Assembly: GCA_003212655.1 (NCBI GenBank)
Contig: QCPF01000007.1
Location: 1-63,148, forward strand
Reading direction: 5' to 3'
Length of the DNA stretch: 63,148 nucleotides
DNA from: Prochlorococcus sp. AG-436-D21
GTDB lineage: Bacteria; Cyanobacteriota; Cyanobacteriia; PCC-6307; Cyanobiaceae
Translations under genes and position numbers: made by a program
Part shown: one piece after another, positions 9,084-18,248 of the stretch
Layout of the letters: every line of letters begins with the position of its first letter
Numbering within the stretch: the stretch's first letter is position 1
Notes under the pieces: generated by a model
Databases searched by the model: none
What the model saw: the letters and a program-made list of their open reading frames with translations, nothing else
Told to the model about the DNA's origin: nothing

Positions 9084-11381
9084 ATGTCAAAAAAAACCAG
9101 TAGAGAGATTGCACTAGAAAGAAGAAAGGCGATGAGTGATAGCGGTAAAAAAGCTGCTGCTTATTCTTCAACTACTAAAGATAGAGTTCGATCTTCTCAA
9201 GATATACAGATTTCTGGTACTCAGTCTTCTCCGAATAATCAAAATAATACTAAACCGGTTACAAAACATATCACACAAACTCAGGTAAGTAGAAATTCTT
9301 CTTCAACAACTTTATCTAGTAAAGAGCTTGTAATAGAGAGAAGAAAAGCAATGTCTACTCATGGGAAATCAGCAATAACTTCATCAGATAGAACTCGTAC
9401 TGATGTTAAAAAAGAAAGTCCTGTAAACAAAGTTAAAACTTCCACAAACAAAAATCAGGATGTTCAAAACTCACATAATACAGAAACTAAAACATCAAAA
9501 CCAAACGTTAAAAGAAGAATTAATCAAAAGAGAAAGCCTATTACTAATACGAGTAGAGATATTGTTTTGGCGAGAAGAGAAGCTCAATCTAAGCATGGTA
9601 AATCAGCAACTAAACAAAATACCAGTGCAGCTTCTTTAGCTAGAAGGGGAGATCCAGATTTAAGTAGTAGAGAGATTTCTCAGAGAGTGAGAGAGCTAAG
9701 AAGTAAAACTGGCGCCACAGGTAAAAAAGGTAATGGTAAATGTAGACCATGTGGTCCAAATAAGAATGGAGCCAAACAAAATATTGCTGATGCTAGCTGG
9801 AAAGTTGGTAAAAGTGAAACTGATTCAGGTCAAATAGTTACTGGAACACAAGCTAATAGATCTTTAAAAACTACAGGTAATGAAGCAAGTACATGCAGAA
9901 CTGTCACTGGCACTCAATATATGGGATCAGAAGTAGTTGACCAATTTTGTCAAGATAGACCAAGTTATAAACAACCACTTAGATCTACTGTTACCTCTAC
10001 GACATCAGGTAATAAAGTAACTGGAAATGAAGTCGGTAGATCTGAGAGGGTCACAGGCGATGAGCCTGGGACTTGTAAAAACCTTACAGGTACTGAATAT
10101 GTATCTGCTAATCAATCACAGAAGTATTGTGGTGATGTTCCAAAAAATCCTTCAAAGGTTAAACATAGTACTACAACTGATGGATTAAAAGTATCTGGAT
10201 CACTTCCTGGTAGATCAACCCTGGTTACTGGAGATGAATCAGGTTCTGGACATCAGTTAACTGGAGATCAATATCTTGGCTCAGAGCCAAATCCAAAAGG
10301 TAAAGTATTTGAAAAAGTAGGCAGTTACAACACTCTCAATGGGAATAATGTAACTGGTACAGGGGTAGGAAGATCAGACCATATGACAGGCAATGAACAT
10401 GGTAGTTGCAAAAATGTAACTGGTGATGAGTATATAGGATCTCAACAATATGAGAAGTTTTGTGGTTCAAAACCAAAACCAGAAGCTAGAAAAGTAGGTT
10501 TAAGCCTTTCTTCAAAGTCAAATTTAATAAGCGGTACTATGACAGGAAGATCCAAAATAGTAACTGGGGATGAACCAGGTTCGTGCAAAGTGTTAACAGG
10601 AACACCATACGCAGGCTTAGATCAGATTAATGATAATTGTAGTACCGATATTTCGGAAGATATGAAATCCCGATCAACAGTTAATTCTGGAAATAATTCA
10701 AATGCCAGACTTACAGGACAACAACCAGGAATTGGCGGAGTAATGACAGGTGCTAAGAAAGGTGCTTGTAAAAACCTAACAGGGACTCCTTATGTTGGAG
10801 GAGATCATTTCTCACAAGCTTGTGATAATCCTCCACATGATACTTCTTATGCGAATCCGGAAAAGTCAACTGGTAACTCTTGGAACGAATTCTCTGTTAA
10901 ATCACCATCAAGAGAAAAATATTCTGAAAAAAATACTCAAGGTGTTACGGGTAATGAATATGAAAATGGTTCAAAGGTAACAGGACCTTTTGATATGGCA
11001 GTTGATAAGGTAACTGGTACTGAAAAATTTAGATTTGAACCGAATAAAAATATTACTTATAAACAAAAAATGGAAATTGAAGAGGCAGACCGTGCTGCAA
11101 AGACACCAGAAAAAAGAGTCGCATCAAGGATTACTGGTGAAGGACAATCAGTAGGAAACGTAACTGGTGATGATTGGGATCGTGGGGATAAGGTAACAGG
11201 TACAGAGGGAGCTTCTTCTAGAAAGCGAAATCCATCAAGAGCAGGATTCATGAGCGCAATGCCGCCTATGGAAGTTAAAAGAAATGAGGAAACAGAAAAA
11301 CCAGATTTCTTGATAACTGGATCTAGTGGTAATACTCGTGAAGGACAACTTGTTACCTTTTCTGGTGGTGCAAGAGGTTAA
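9084..11381 (+). CDS. csoS2: Carboxysome assembly scaffold CsoS2
   Basis: A large, mostly disordered linker between Rubisco and shell. Four N-terminal repeats are visible (SREIALERRKAMS, SKELVIERRKAMS, SRDIVLARREAQS, SREISQRVRELRS), the type that binds Rubisco. Then come six middle repeats built on V/L-T-G motifs with paired cysteines (CRTVTGTQY through CKNLTGTPYVGG) and a C-terminal VTG-rich region that anchors to shell. The third middle repeat has lost both cysteines. A CRPCG motif links the N and middle regions. I place the start at the ATG (MSKKTSREIA), not at the in-frame TTG 9 bp upstream. It is 8 bp from csoSCA. No truncated short form is evident. Confidence 0.97.
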   Translation: MSKKTSREIALERRKAMSDSGKKAAAYSSTTKDRVRSSQDIQISGTQSSPNNQNNTKPVTKHITQTQVSRNSSSTTLSSKELVIERRKAMSTHGKSAITSSDRTRTDVKKESPVNKVKTSTNKNQDVQNSHNTETKTSKPNVKRRINQKRKPITNTSRDIVLARREAQSKHGKSATKQNTSAASLARRGDPDLSSREISQRVRELRSKTGATGKKGNGKCRPCGPNKNGAKQNIADASWKVGKSETDSGQIVTGTQANRSLKTTGNEASTCRTVTGTQYMGSEVVDQFCQDRPSYKQPLRSTVTSTTSGNKVTGNEVGRSERVTGDEPGTCKNLTGTEYVSANQSQKYCGDVPKNPSKVKHSTTTDGLKVSGSLPGRSTLVTGDESGSGHQLTGDQYLGSEPNPKGKVFEKVGSYNTLNGNNVTGTGVGRSDHMTGNEHGSCKNVTGDEYIGSQQYEKFCGSKPKPEARKVGLSLSSKSNLISGTMTGRSKIVTGDEPGSCKVLTGTPYAGLDQINDNCSTDISEDMKSRSTVNSGNNSNARLTGQQPGIGGVMTGAKKGACKNLTGTPYVGGDHFSQACDNPPHDTSYANPEKSTGNSWNEFSVKSPSREKYSEKNTQGVTGNEYENGSKVTGPFDMAVDKVTGTEKFRFEPNKNITYKQKMEIEEADRAAKTPEKRVASRITGEGQSVGNVTGDDWDRGDKVTGTEGASSRKRNPSRAGFMSAMPPMEVKRNEETEKPDFLITGSSGNTREGQLVTFSGGARG

Positions 11382-11388
11382 TTAAATA

Positions 11389-12918
11389 ATGCCTTTAAGA
11401 GGACTGGCTAAAGCCAAGAACTTCACATTGGGGCCAACAGCTCCAATGAAAACTTTTACTGAAAATATCCATATACAAACTAAAGAATCAAATAATTCCC
11501 CATTTTCTGGAAAGTCTCATAAATTGACCAATAATATCCAAAATGAAAATCTATTTAGGTATGAAAGCAAAATAAAAAGTGATTTTGACGAAATTGTTCC
11601 AACTCTCAAGGAAATTGCTCGAATTCAACATCACGAAGATTTTATAAATAAGGCTCAGAAAATTTCAAGAAAAAATTTGGGAATAGATTTACCACTGCAT
11701 GTATTAGATAAATCTTGGGTAAAACCACTTGATATGAGAGCTTTATATGCATGGTGTGCTTTCAAGCAGCATGAGAAACTTAGCGACAATTTTTTTAAAA
11801 ATGATCCACTTGAAGGTGCTTCAGGAAGCAGAGGTGCGGAAGATTTTGAAAAATTTCTTCTAGATTGTGGAATACATTTACTTGATATAACTCCTTGTTC
11901 AGATGGGCGATTAGCTCATTCAGTAGCATATGTACTGAGAATACCTTTTAGTTCAGTAAGAAGAAGATCTCACGCTGGTGCCCTTTTTGATATTGAAAAT
12001 ACAGTAAATAGATGGGTTAAAACTGAACATAAAAGATATAGAGAAAAAATGCCTAATGAAGCGCATAAAGATACCAGGTACTTAAAAGTTGTAACTTATC
12101 ATTTTAGTTCTGTAGACCCTTTGCATCAGGGATGTGCAGCTCATGGGAGTAATGACGAGTTAGCTGCAGAAGAAGGTAGAAGTAAACTATATGCTTTCAA
12201 AGAGGCTGTAGAAAATAGCTTTTGCTGTGGTGCTTCTGTGGATTTAATGTTAATTGGACTCGATACAGATACTGATTCATTAAAAATACATTTACCAACT
12301 AACGATGGAGGGATTGATTTAGAAAAAACTATTTCTACTTTGGAAATTTATAATTCAACAATAAATTTTTCAAAAGAGGATGCAGAAAGAGAAATTTGCC
12401 AGACAATTTCTATGCAATCTTCAAAAAATAAACTCAGTGGACTGGAAAAATTTATGTATAAATTAATTGTCAATAATATTTCTCAAATCGATTATGTTAA
12501 GAGTTTTCATAATGGTTCTTATGAAGATATTGGACATGCAGAGAGGTTTATTGGAGTTGGTATAGGTTTTAAAGAAGTACATCTCAGAAATTTAACTTAT
12601 TTTGCTCATTTAGATACAGTCGAAGAAGGGGCTCCAGATTTAGATGTAGGAGTGAAGATTTTTACTGGATTAAATGTTTCTCAAGATCTACCTATTCCGG
12701 TAGTTATAAGATTTGATTACTCTGGAAAAGTGCCTGGGGCAAAAGAGAGGGCAATAAAAGATTGTGAAAGAGTTAATAATGCGATATCAATTAGATATAA
12801 AAATTTAGTTGATCAAGGTTTGTTACATACTTGCTCTACTATTAGAGATAGGGACAACATTCATTCCGCCAAAATTATTGGAATGTCTTTAGATAAAAAA
12901 ACAGAGGAGGCTCACTAA
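11389..12918 (+). CDS. csoSCA: Carboxysomal carbonic anhydrase CsoSCA (CsoS3)
   Basis: Converts bicarbonate to CO2 inside the carboxysome. The 509-residue protein has the three-part family layout: an N-terminal helical region, a catalytic domain with zinc-site motifs CSDGRLAHSVAY near residue 175 and PLHQGCAAHGSND near residue 245, and a C-terminal domain that has lost the active site. The first 70 or so residues are disordered and hydrophilic; in studied homologues this part tethers the enzyme to Rubisco. It starts 8 bp after csoS2 and ends 4 bp before csoS4A, so the downstream half of the operon is tightly packed. Confidence 0.97.
   Translation: MPLRGLAKAKNFTLGPTAPMKTFTENIHIQTKESNNSPFSGKSHKLTNNIQNENLFRYESKIKSDFDEIVPTLKEIARIQHHEDFINKAQKISRKNLGIDLPLHVLDKSWVKPLDMRALYAWCAFKQHEKLSDNFFKNDPLEGASGSRGAEDFEKFLLDCGIHLLDITPCSDGRLAHSVAYVLRIPFSSVRRRSHAGALFDIENTVNRWVKTEHKRYREKMPNEAHKDTRYLKVVTYHFSSVDPLHQGCAAHGSNDELAAEEGRSKLYAFKEAVENSFCCGASVDLMLIGLDTDTDSLKIHLPTNDGGIDLEKTISTLEIYNSTINFSKEDAEREICQTISMQSSKNKLSGLEKFMYKLIVNNISQIDYVKSFHNGSYEDIGHAERFIGVGIGFKEVHLRNLTYFAHLDTVEEGAPDLDVGVKIFTGLNVSQDLPIPVVIRFDYSGKVPGAKERAIKDCERVNNAISIRYKNLVDQGLLHTCSTIRDRDNIHSAKIIGMSLDKKTEEAH
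12904..12910 (+). promoter_or_regulatory. Consensus ribosome-binding site of csoS4A
   Basis: GAGGAGG lies inside the end of csoSCA, 11 nt before the csoS4A ATG. Such a strong match stands out, because csoS1, rbcL and rbcS have none. It supports the ATG at 12922. Confidence 0.75.
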
Positions 12919-12921
12919 ATT

Positions 12922-13173
12922 ATGTTGATTTGCAAGGTTGTAAAACCACTTGTTTCTACCAATAGGATTCCTGGTTTTGAACATAAACATCTGCAGGTTG
13001 TATTAGATGGTTCATCTAAAAAAGTTGCAGTTGATGCTGTTGGATGTAAGCCAGGAGATTGGGTTATTTGTGTTGGAAGTTCTGCTGCTAGGGAAGCAGC
13101 TGGAAGCAAATCTTATCCAAGCGATTTAACGATTGTTGGAATAATTGATCATTGGGATCCTGACAAGTCATAA
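12922..13173 (+). CDS. csoS4A: Carboxysome vertex protein CsoS4A (pentameric)
   Basis: An 83-residue bacterial microcompartment vertex protein that forms pentamers closing the 12 corners of the shell. Family marks are the LVSTNRIPGFEHKHLQVV start, the DAVGCKPGDWVICVGSSAAREA core and the ending IVGIIDHWD. It follows csoSCA by 3 bp and has a consensus ribosome-binding site, compatible with translational coupling. It is required in few copies per shell compared with CsoS1. Confidence 0.97.
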   Translation: MLICKVVKPLVSTNRIPGFEHKHLQVVLDGSSKKVAVDAVGCKPGDWVICVGSSAAREAAGSKSYPSDLTIVGIIDHWDPDKS

Positions 13174-13178
13174 AAAAA

Positions 13179-13183
13179 GGAGG
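13179..13183 (+). promoter_or_regulatory. Ribosome-binding site deciding the csoS4B start
   Basis: GGAGG sits 9 nt before a GTG at 13193 and 18 nt before the next in-frame ATG (13202). The spacing favours the GTG start. Confidence 0.7.
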
Positions 13184-13192
13184 ATATAAATT

Positions 13193-13441
13193 GTGGAAAT
13201 TATGAAGGTATTAGGAAGAATGGTATGTACTCAAAGAGTCGCTGGTTTAGGACATATGAATTTAAGAATTTTGGAAAATAATAAGGGCAAGAAATTAGTT
13301 GCTGTTGATCCTGTTGGTGCTACAGAAGGTAACTGGGTTTTTACAGCTAGTGGCTCTGCTGCGAGATTTGCATGCCCTAATCCAGAAGTTCAAACCGATT
13401 TAACTATTGGAGGTATTATTGATTATTGGGAGAGTGACTAA
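13193..13441 (+). CDS. csoS4B: Carboxysome vertex protein CsoS4B (pentameric)
   Basis: Second vertex-protein paralogue, 82 residues, adjacent to csoS4A (19 bp). It shares the pattern VCTQRVAGLGHMNLRIL, the DPVGATEGNWVFTASGSAARFA core and the closing GGIIDYWES. The GTG start is chosen because it is correctly spaced from the GGAGG; the ATG three codons later is the alternative. It is the last shell gene of the operon. The two paralogues may form distinct pentamers. Confidence 0.96.
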   Translation: MEIMKVLGRMVCTQRVAGLGHMNLRILENNKGKKLVAVDPVGATEGNWVFTASGSAARFACPNPEVQTDLTIGGIIDYWESD

Positions 13442-13498
13442 AATTTTAACATCAAAAATTTATTGAGAAACTTTGTTGAATGTATAGTGTAATTAATC

Positions 13499-13753
13499 TT
13501 GAATAAAAATGTAATGTGGAATGAAAGAGAATCACCTTTGAGGATTGAAAAAAGATTTGAATTTGATCAATACTCAAAAATTAGTAAATTCATGGGGGAA
13601 ATTGAGAAATTATGCAAAGAGAGGGATATCTATCCAAATATCAGCTTCGGTAAGAATTTTGTAAGTCTTTCAATATTTTTAGATAATAAAGAAATATCAG
13701 AAAAGGAAAAAGACTTTTCAATGGATATTGATAAATTTTATTTAGAGGATTAG
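13499..13753 (+). CDS. Pterin dehydratase-like protein, probable Rubisco assembly factor acRAF
   Basis: A small protein resembling pterin-4a-carbinolamine dehydratase in pattern: an RIEKRFEFDQYSKISKFM strand-helix start, an IYPNISFGKNFVSLSIFL beta hairpin and a closing helical IDKFYL. True dehydratases have a His-His-Pro motif where this has IYPN, so catalysis is unlikely. From established work, catalytically inert relatives next to alpha-carboxysome operons (acRAF) act as Rubisco chaperones; placing this gene there is inference from position (57 bp after csoS4B) and lost histidines. The start is uncertain: TTG at 13499 or ATG at 13514. Confidence 0.8.
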   Translation: MNKNVMWNERESPLRIEKRFEFDQYSKISKFMGEIEKLCKERDIYPNISFGKNFVSLSIFLDNKEISEKEKDFSMDIDKFYLED

Positions 13754-13759
13754 TCCTTT

Positions 13760-13987
13760 TTAATAATTATTAGGTTTTGCAATATCTCTTTTGATTAAGG
13801 CCATTAAATATGTTGGGGCTTTATATCTACCAGGTAGACATCTATTTAAAGTCTCAAGATGACTCCAACACACTGTCTTTTCTATATCTTTAACTGAGCT
13901 TCCTTTTAAGATTAATAGTCTAAGAGCTTTGCAAAATAAAGGATAACCTGCTTCTAGTTCATCTATATTAAGCTTTGCTGCTGACAT
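13760..13987 (-). CDS. Small conserved picocyanobacterial protein (possibly DUF3136)
   Basis: A 75-residue soluble, helical protein with two cysteines (one in LFCKALR, one in NRCLPGRYK). The family name is a tentative recollection of DUF3136 and should be treated as unverified; no function is known to me. It is convergent with the acRAF-like gene, 6 bp away. From memory, its place just beyond the carboxysome operon is typical for Prochlorococcus and marine Synechococcus. No membrane segment or signal peptide is visible. Confidence 0.75.
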   Translation of the reverse strand: MSAAKLNIDELEAGYPLFCKALRLLILKGSSVKDIEKTVCWSHLETLNRCLPGRYKAPTYLMALIKRDIAKPNNY

Positions 13988-14072
13988 AGATCAAAGATGA
14001 ATTTTCAACTAATAATCTATACAACTATGGTGCACAATTGGTTCATATTTCAAATTTCTCAATAATTAGAAA

Positions 14073-14465
14073 TTAATCTAGAAATGCGACGCAATCTATT
14101 TCAACTAAAACTCCTTTTGGTAGAGATGAAACTTCCACACAAGCCCTTGCTGGAGGATTCTCTATATTAAAAAAATCACTATATATTTTATTGACAATTT
14201 GAAAATTACTTAAGTCCGTTAAGTAAATAGTTGTTTTTATTACATCCTCTATTTTGGCTCCACCAGCTTTAAGAACTTCTGCAAGATTTTTTAAAACTTG
14301 AATAGTTTCCTTCTCTATATCACCTAAACATGTTATTTCATTTAAAGCTGGGTCTATAGCAATTTGACCAGAACAATAGATAAAATCCCCAGCTTTTATT
14401 GCTTGATTATAAGGTCCTACTGGATCTGGAGCATTTGATGTTTTAATTACTTGTTTGGATGACAT
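14073..14465 (-). CDS. ridA: RidA/YjgF family enamine/imine deaminase
   Basis: Members hydrolyse reactive enamine and imine intermediates released by PLP enzymes, protecting them from damage. The 130-residue length and the motifs DPVGPYNQAIKAGDFIYCSGQI near the start and ENPPARACVEVSSLPKGVLVEID near the end are diagnostic; the arginine in ARACVEV is the substrate-carboxylate binder of active RidA. It lies 24 bp after the glyoxalase II-type gene on the same strand. Cytoplasmic. Confidence 0.93.
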   Translation of the reverse strand: MSSKQVIKTSNAPDPVGPYNQAIKAGDFIYCSGQIAIDPALNEITCLGDIEKETIQVLKNLAEVLKAGGAKIEDVIKTTIYLTDLSNFQIVNKIYSDFFNIENPPARACVEVSSLPKGVLVEIDCVAFLD

Positions 14466-14489
14466 TTGTTTAAGAAGATACCTATCTAT

Positions 14490-15230
14490 TTAAACCCATA
14501 AATCTTTATTTGCTCTTAAAAAAGTAAATTCTTCTAAATTTTTTGCTCTTAAGAAAAGGTTTATTTTCATCTCTTCATCAAGTAAAAATGGAATTGTCAA
14601 TTCATTAAGTGAAAGTTTTTTTTCAACTTCTGAAAGTTTATTTTTTATATCTTGATCTTTTGGCTTGAGATTCAATGCCCACAATATATTTCCCTTTGTA
14701 TATTCATGTGCACAATATATAAGAGTATTTTTTGGTAAAGATTTGATTCTTTCTAGTGAAGAAAACATTTGTTGATAAGTTCCCTCAAAAATTCTTCCAC
14801 AGCCTCCAGAAAATAATGTGTCACCAATAAAAAGAACAGGATTTTCCCCATTCAAAAAGAAGGCAATATGTGAGCTTGTATGACCTAATACTTCAATTAT
14901 TTTTACTTCTTCCCCTAAAATGTTTAAAGTTTCTCCATCTTTAACAGATACATTTTGAAAAGGGATTCGCTTTTTTTCTTTGGAGGAAGCAATCACCTTT
15001 ACATTTGGCCATTTTTCAATAAGAGACTTCGTCCCTCCAATATGGTCTGAATGATGATGAGTTTGCAAAATAGCTTCTAAGTGCAAATTGTTTTCATTTA
15101 TGTATCTAATAACTGGTTCGTGAACAGATGGATCTACAACTACAACGGATTTATCTTTTACCAACAACCAAATGACGTTATCACTTAAAACTCTAAGTCC
15201 GATTATATTTCGAGCTTTATTAAATTCCAT
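14490..15230 (-). CDS. gloB: Hydroxyacylglutathione hydrolase (glyoxalase II)
   Basis: Hydrolyses S-lactoylglutathione to lactate and glutathione in methylglyoxal detoxification. It is a metallo-beta-lactamase fold enzyme with the binuclear metal motif [10 protein letters not shown], further ligands in [12 protein letters not shown] and [17 protein letters not shown], and CAHEYT. I chose the ATG at 15230 (246 residues, [11 protein letters not shown]), because the frame running back to 15401 would overlap hisG on the other strand and family members start here. It is divergent from hisG across 40 bp. Confidence 0.93.
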   Translation of the reverse strand: MEFNKARNIIGLRVLSDNVIWLLVKDKSVVVVDPSVHEPVIRYINENNLHLEAILQTHHHSDHIGGTKSLIEKWPNVKVIASSKEKKRIPFQNVSVKDGETLNILGEEVKIIEVLGHTSSHIAFFLNGENPVLFIGDTLFSGGCGRIFEGTYQQMFSSLERIKSLPKNTLIYCAHEYTKGNILWALNLKPKDQDIKNKLSEVEKKLSLNELTIPFLLDEEMKINLFLRAKNLEEFTFLRANKDLWV

Positions 15231-15270
15231 TGTTAAATTAGAATGAAGAATCCTTGGAAGAAATTGATCT

Positions 15271-15909
15271 ATGATTACTATAGCTTTACCAAAAGGAGCT
15301 CTGTTAAAAGATTCAATTTCAACTTTTAAAAAAGCTGGATTAGATTTCTCTAATGCGTTGGAAGAAAATAATAGATCATTAACCTTTGAATCAAATTGCA
15401 AAAGGGCAAAAGCTCTATTAGTAAGAAATGGAGATGTGCCTGTTTATGTAAGTTATGGTCAGGCTGATTTGGGTATTGTTGGGTATGACGTTTTACGAGA
15501 ATCTGAATTAAAAGTCGCAAAATTATTAGATTTAGGATTTGGGGGTTGTCATATGTCTTTGGCGGTTAAGAAAAATAGCAATTATTTAAAACCAACCGAT
15601 CTCCCAGCGAATTGTAAAGTAGCAAGTAAATTTATAAAAACAGCAAGATCTTATTTTGAAGAATTAAATATTCCTGTAGAAATAGTTCATTTGACAGGAT
15701 CAGTCGAGCTTGGTCCTATTACAGGTATGGCAGAGGCAATAGTTGATTTGGTGGCAACCGGAAAGACTCTCAAAGAGAATGGTTTAATTAAAATAGATGA
15801 TCTTTATTACTCGACTGCAAGACTAATTGGAAATCCTTTATCTATGAGGTTAGATGATAATCATCTCAGAGATACAATTTTATCAATAGAATCAACTAAT
15901 TCTTTGTAG
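15271..15909 (+). CDS. hisG: ATP phosphoribosyltransferase, short form
   Basis: First enzyme of histidine synthesis, joining ATP and PRPP. At 212 residues it is the short form, which lacks the C-terminal regulatory domain and in other organisms needs HisZ as partner. The start [15 protein letters not shown], the [10 protein letters not shown] strand and the PRPP-binding [14 protein letters not shown] are typical. It begins 40 bp from gloB (divergent) and is followed after 12 bp by an ABC exporter, so they may share a transcript. Confidence 0.96.
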   Translation: MITIALPKGALLKDSISTFKKAGLDFSNALEENNRSLTFESNCKRAKALLVRNGDVPVYVSYGQADLGIVGYDVLRESELKVAKLLDLGFGGCHMSLAVKKNSNYLKPTDLPANCKVASKFIKTARSYFEELNIPVEIVHLTGSVELGPITGMAEAIVDLVATGKTLKENGLIKIDDLYYSTARLIGNPLSMRLDDNHLRDTILSIESTNSL

Positions 15910-15921
15910 AAGATTAGCTAA

Positions 15922-17718
15922 ATGTTTTTTAAAGATTTTAGAAGGATTAAAAAGTTAGGTAAATATTTAACTAAAGATAAAAAAACAATTTATCTAATCT
16001 TGATAGTTTTGTTACCTGTTTCTTTCTCTGGAGCTATTCAACCATTATTAGTTGGTCAAGCAATTACTATTCTAAAGAACGAAACTACAGATGTTTGGCT
16101 AAGTAAAACTTTCTTTGGGCAGTCGATAAATGCCATTATCGTAACTTTATTTATAACTGTTTTATTCAGATTAGTTCTGCAGGGATACCAGACTTACAAT
16201 ATCCAAGCAGTGGGACAACGTTTGACAGCAAGAATAAGAAGAGAGCTTTTTGATCACTCAATATCTTTATCCCTTAAGTATCACGATAAAATGCCTGTGG
16301 GGAAATTATTAACAAGATTAACAAATGATGTTGATGCTTTAGCCGAGGTCTTTGGTAGTGGGGCAGTTGGAGTCATTGCTGACTTCGTTAGTCTGATAGT
16401 AATTTCTTTGACAATGCTGTCAATTGATCGCGGGCTTGCCATTTTATTACTTTTGACTCAAATCCCAGTTTCATATTTTATTATCTGGCTTCAAAAACGT
16501 TACAGAAGAGCCAATTATCAAGTTAGGGAAGAATTGTCTCAACTTAACTCTGACTTTCAAGAGAATCTTCAAGGTTTAGAAGTCGTTCAGATGTTCAGAA
16601 GAGAGGATTTTAATAGCAAGAAATTTTCCAAAACTGGAGTTGCTTATAAGAAAGCAGTTAATGGAACAATATTTTATGATAGTAGTATTTCTGCGTTTAT
16701 AGAATGGATTTCTCTTGCTGCAGTTTCCTTGGTGTTGGCGGTTGGAGGATATCTTGTTACTTCTGGAAATATTGGTTTAGGAACATTAACAACTTTTATT
16801 TTATATTCTCAAAGACTTTTTGAACCCTTAAGGCAGCTTGCAGAAAGATTTACTCAAATACAAGGAGGTTTAACAGCTGTAGAAAGAATAAACGAATTAT
16901 TGGATGAAGAAATACAGATTAAGGACTCTTCTTCCGCAAAACATTTTTTAGAAGATGCTAAAAATGTAAATAAAAAATTTAAGGGCAAAATTGAGTTCAA
17001 GAATGTTAATTTTTTCTACAACGCAGGAGAACATATTATAAAGAATTTATCTTTCAAGATTAATCCAGGAGAGCATGTGGCTTTTGTAGGCCCAACTGGT
17101 TCAGGTAAGACCACCATAATAAGACTATTGTGTAGATTGTATGAACCTCAATCGGGTCAAATTTTAATCGATGATATAGATATCAAAGATATTCCTATTG
17201 CAACTCTTAGAAATATGTTGGGAGTAGTTTTGCAAGATACCTTTATATTTAGTGGAAATGTCGCAGATAATTTAAAACTGAATTCGAATCTAGACAATCT
17301 TGAATTAGAAAATCTTTGTTACGAATTAGGGTTAGATAATTTGTTAAAAAAATTACCAGAAGGTTTGAACACCTCACTAAGAGAAAGAGGGGGAAATCTC
17401 TCTTCTGGAGAAAGACAACTTCTTTCCGTAGCTCGAGTGGCGATTAGAAATCCTGTTATTTTAATAATGGACGAAGCAACAGCGTTTATGGATCCCTCAA
17501 CAGAGGCTACTTTGCAGAAGGATCTTGAGAGAATTCTGTCAAAAAGAACAGCATTAGTAATAGCTCACAGATTAGCAACTATTGAAAGTTCTGATAAGAT
17601 TTTAGTCTTGAAAGGGGGATCATTAGTTGAGGAGGGAACACATAGTGAATTAAGACTGAAAAAGGGTTTATATTTTCAGCTTTCTGAGCTTCAACAAAAG
17701 GGATTCGTGAATTTTTAA
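15922..17718 (+). CDS. ABC transporter, fused membrane and ATPase domains (MsbA/MdlB type)
   Basis: A 598-residue half-transporter that works as a dimer to export lipids, peptides or drugs across the inner membrane. Residues about 20-320 form the six-helix exporter domain. The nucleotide-binding domain has Walker A GPTGSGKTT near residue 390, signature LSSGERQ near 492 and Walker B VILIMDEAT near 512, then the H-loop IAHRLAT. Substrate cannot be told from sequence. Its stop overlaps the start of the next gene by one base, implying coupled translation with the acetyltransferase. Confidence 0.93.
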   Translation: MFFKDFRRIKKLGKYLTKDKKTIYLILIVLLPVSFSGAIQPLLVGQAITILKNETTDVWLSKTFFGQSINAIIVTLFITVLFRLVLQGYQTYNIQAVGQRLTARIRRELFDHSISLSLKYHDKMPVGKLLTRLTNDVDALAEVFGSGAVGVIADFVSLIVISLTMLSIDRGLAILLLLTQIPVSYFIIWLQKRYRRANYQVREELSQLNSDFQENLQGLEVVQMFRREDFNSKKFSKTGVAYKKAVNGTIFYDSSISAFIEWISLAAVSLVLAVGGYLVTSGNIGLGTLTTFILYSQRLFEPLRQLAERFTQIQGGLTAVERINELLDEEIQIKDSSSAKHFLEDAKNVNKKFKGKIEFKNVNFFYNAGEHIIKNLSFKINPGEHVAFVGPTGSGKTTIIRLLCRLYEPQSGQILIDDIDIKDIPIATLRNMLGVVLQDTFIFSGNVADNLKLNSNLDNLELENLCYELGLDNLLKKLPEGLNTSLRERGGNLSSGERQLLSVARVAIRNPVILIMDEATAFMDPSTEATLQKDLERILSKRTALVIAHRLATIESSDKILVLKGGSLVEEGTHSELRLKKGLYFQLSELQQKGFVNF

Positions 17719-18248
17719 TGATTTTTAGAAACCAAGGATCGTTAATAAAAAAATCAAACAGTATATCAAAGGATGAGCTGATAGATCTCTATGGTTTAAA
17801 TTCTTATGAGTTCACTCAAACAACTAAAGAAGAAATATTTGTATGTAGTAAAAATAAAGATTTAGATCTAATAGAACTAGATCAACTTTTGCAAACTGTT
17901 GGTTGGAGCAGAAGACCTATAAGGAGGGTAAAAAGAGCTTTAGATTTCAGTATTTTGGTGGTTGGCTTATGGCGTCATGATGATAAATTCCCCAGACTAG
18001 TTGGATTTGCAAGATGTACTGGCGATGGAATTCTAGAAGCAACAGTTTGGGATGTGGCTATTAACCCTGTTTATCAAGGACTTGGATTGGGGAAAGAGAT
18101 AATGAGATATGTCCTAAAAGAATTGAAAAATATTGGCATTTCGAAAGTAACCCTTTTTGCTGATGCTGAAGTGGTTTCATTTTACAAAAGACAAGGTTGG
18201 ATTTTAGAACCTAGAGGGTCGAAATGTGCTTTTTGGTATGCAAATTAA
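17718..18248 (+). CDS. GNAT family N-acetyltransferase
   Basis: A 176-residue acetyl-CoA dependent acetyltransferase. The GNAT core occupies roughly residues 60-170: FARCTGDGILEATVWDVAINP is the beta-4 strand region and YQGLGLGKEIM is the acetyl-CoA pyrophosphate loop (Q/R-x-x-G-x-G/A), followed by VVSFYKRQGW. The N-terminal 60 residues are a picocyanobacterial extension with no clear domain. ATG overlaps the stop of the ABC exporter. The substrate is unknown; proteins, polyamines and small metabolites are all possible. Confidence 0.88.
   Translation: MIFRNQGSLIKKSNSISKDELIDLYGLNSYEFTQTTKEEIFVCSKNKDLDLIELDQLLQTVGWSRRPIRRVKRALDFSILVVGLWRHDDKFPRLVGFARCTGDGILEATVWDVAINPVYQGLGLGKEIMRYVLKELKNIGISKVTLFADAEVVSFYKRQGWILEPRGSKCAFWYAN

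Noticed and set aside
15231-15401. Longer N-terminus for the glyoxalase II gene, overlapping hisG
   Set aside because: The extra 57 residues are the complement of hisG codons; the family start fits the ATG at 15230.
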